Positions 34,446 through 35,145 of a DNA stretch of 35,145 nucleotides are shown one piece after another (position 1 is the stretch's first letter; each line of letters opens with the position of its first letter). Origin of the DNA: Planctomycetota bacterium. GTDB taxonomy: Bacteria; Planctomycetota; Phycisphaerae; UBA1845; Fen-1342. The DNA lies in assembly GCA_018814045.1 (NCBI GenBank), contig JAHJAR010000177.1, forward strand, positions 1-35,145. The letters run 5' to 3'. The notes beneath the pieces were generated by a model that was not told the origin of the DNA, did not search any database, and saw nothing but the letters and a program-made list of their open reading frames with translations. Position numbers and translations under genes: made by a program.

Positions 34446-35145
34446 ATGAGGGACGCGCGCGAACAACTCCGGCAACTGACGCGGATCCTGGACGTCACCC
34501 GGCGTCTGGCGGCCACCACCGACCTCGATGTCCTCTTGGGCATGATCGTGGAAGCCGCGTGTGACGTCCTGGACTGCGAACGTGCGACGATCTTCCTCTA
34601 CGACGACGCCGCGCACGAGCTCTACGCCCGCGTCGCCACTGGAGCGGACGAGATTCGCTTCGCGGCCGAACTGGGCATCGCCGGGGCGGCGGCTCAGCAG
34701 CGGGTGGTGGTGAACGTGCCCGACGCCTACGCTGACGAACGGTTTAACCAGGAGATCGACCGGCAGACCGGTTTTCACACGCGCAACCTGCTGACCTTTC
34801 CACTCGAAAACCTCGAAGGCGAGTTGATGGGCGTGTTGCAGGCGCTCAACAAGGCCGGTGGACCGTTTGACCAGGACGATGAGGCCCTGGCCCGCTTGCT
34901 CAGCGCTCAGGCGGGCGTGGCACTGCATCGCTGGCGGTTGCTCGAGGAATACGCTGAGAAGCAACGCCTCGCGCGGGACCTGCACATTGCCCGCAACATC
35001 CAGCAGGACCTGTTTCCCCGGGACAACCCGACCATCAGTGGGTATGAAATCGCCGGCTGGAATCGGCCGGCCGACGAGACCGGCGGCGACTGCTACGACT
35101 TCTTCCCGCTGTATGATGGTCGGCTGGCCGTCCTGCTGGCCGACG
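34446..35145 (+). CDS. GAF-SpoIIE-type PP2C phosphatase, C-terminus cut by window edge
   Basis: The first 233 codons of a second SpoIIE/RsbU-type phosphatase. An N-terminal helix (MRDAREQLRQLTRILDVTRR) leads into a GAF domain (~15-165), with EAACDVLDCERATIFLYDDA and NLLTFPLENLEGELMGVLQA, then the signalling helix KQRLARDLHIARNIQQDLFP and the start of the PP2C domain with the metal motif ETGGDCYDFF. The linker and PP2C start match the left-edge gene (GIQRALLPS, GGDYFD), but this one has no FHA domain. The ATG at 34446 has no obvious ribosome site, but lies ~44 bases after the putative promoter start. Expected role: dephosphorylation of an anti-sigma-factor antagonist. Confidence 0.9.
   Translation, partial: MRDAREQLRQLTRILDVTRRLAATTDLDVLLGMIVEAACDVLDCERATIFLYDDAAHELYARVATGADEIRFAAELGIAGAAAQQRVVVNVPDAYADERFNQEIDRQTGFHTRNLLTFPLENLEGELMGVLQALNKAGGPFDQDDEALARLLSAQAGVALHRWRLLEEYAEKQRLARDLHIARNIQQDLFPRDNPTISGYEIAGWNRPADETGGDCYDFFPLYDGRLAVLLAD

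Noticed and set aside
1..35145. CRISPR arrays, tRNA or rRNA genes, insertion sequences, phage genes
   Set aside because: None seen: no regular short repeats with spacers, no transposase or integrase motifs, no tRNA-like cloverleaf found by eye.

Overview
The window is a GC-rich, gene-dense bacterial chromosome segment that most resembles a planctomycete (Phycisphaerae-like or a related lineage). This is inferred from the mixture of gene types: a HAF-repeat protein with a C-terminal PEP-CTERM anchor, a PilQ/GspD-type secretin and GspE/PilB-type ATPase in a Gram-negative envelope context, a cobalamin-binding-domain radical SAM protein, secreted glycoside hydrolases, two SpoIIE-type phosphatases, and a dispersed short palindromic repeat. 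No rRNA, tRNA, CRISPR array, insertion sequence or phage gene was found. Both window edges cut through genes: each is a GAF plus SpoIIE-type PP2C phosphatase, one reading out to the left and one to the right.

Layout. 1-5.6 kb (minus strand): FHA-GAF-PP2C phosphatase (partial), a small probable secreted protein, seryl-tRNA synthetase (serS), and a secreted M16-family protein that has lost its zinc motif. 5.9-10.2 kb: B12-domain radical SAM protein (+), proline-rich lipoprotein (-), and an alkaline-phosphatase/sulfatase-superfamily hydrolase with Thr rather than Cys at the nucleophile position (+). 10.4-12.1 kb: type II secretion/type IV pilus assembly ATPase. 12.2-14.2 kb (-): a decaying patch with a PEP-CTERM HAF-repeat gene cut by an in-frame stop, a BNR/sialidase-like gene with two single-base frameshifts and no visible start, and a small membrane protein. 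14.4-16.7 kb (-): secreted GH2 glycosidase.

17.2-23.4 kb (+) is the most cohesive block: a four-gene nickel/cobalt ECF transporter (CbiM/NikM, NikL-like, CbiQ, CbiO with a His-rich tail) followed 50 bp later by a glycyl-radical activase and a glycyl radical enzyme. The latter matches trans-4-hydroxy-L-proline dehydratase (HypD of the glycyl radical family, not hydrogenase maturation HypD) over its whole length, including the substrate-binding and catalytic residues. It implies anaerobic use of hydroxyproline as a source of proline.

23.7-27.0 kb (+): rplM-rpsI under a good sigma70-type promoter and ended by a hairpin, with a 90-residue Pro/Ala-rich extension on S9; then a JAMM peptidase and xseA. 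27.6-30.8 kb (+): hybrid histidine kinase and GH130 glycoside phosphorylase/hydrolase. 31.1-34.1 kb (-): secretin followed by a TPR lipoprotein, translationally overlapping.

A palindromic repeat family with core GAGCCGCGACCGT...GGGAGCGGT occurs four times, each time 20-60 bp after a stop codon. I regard this repeat, the hydroxyproline dehydratase/metal transporter block, the extended S9 and the decay patch as the most useful leads. I see no clearly new multi-gene defence or biosynthetic system.
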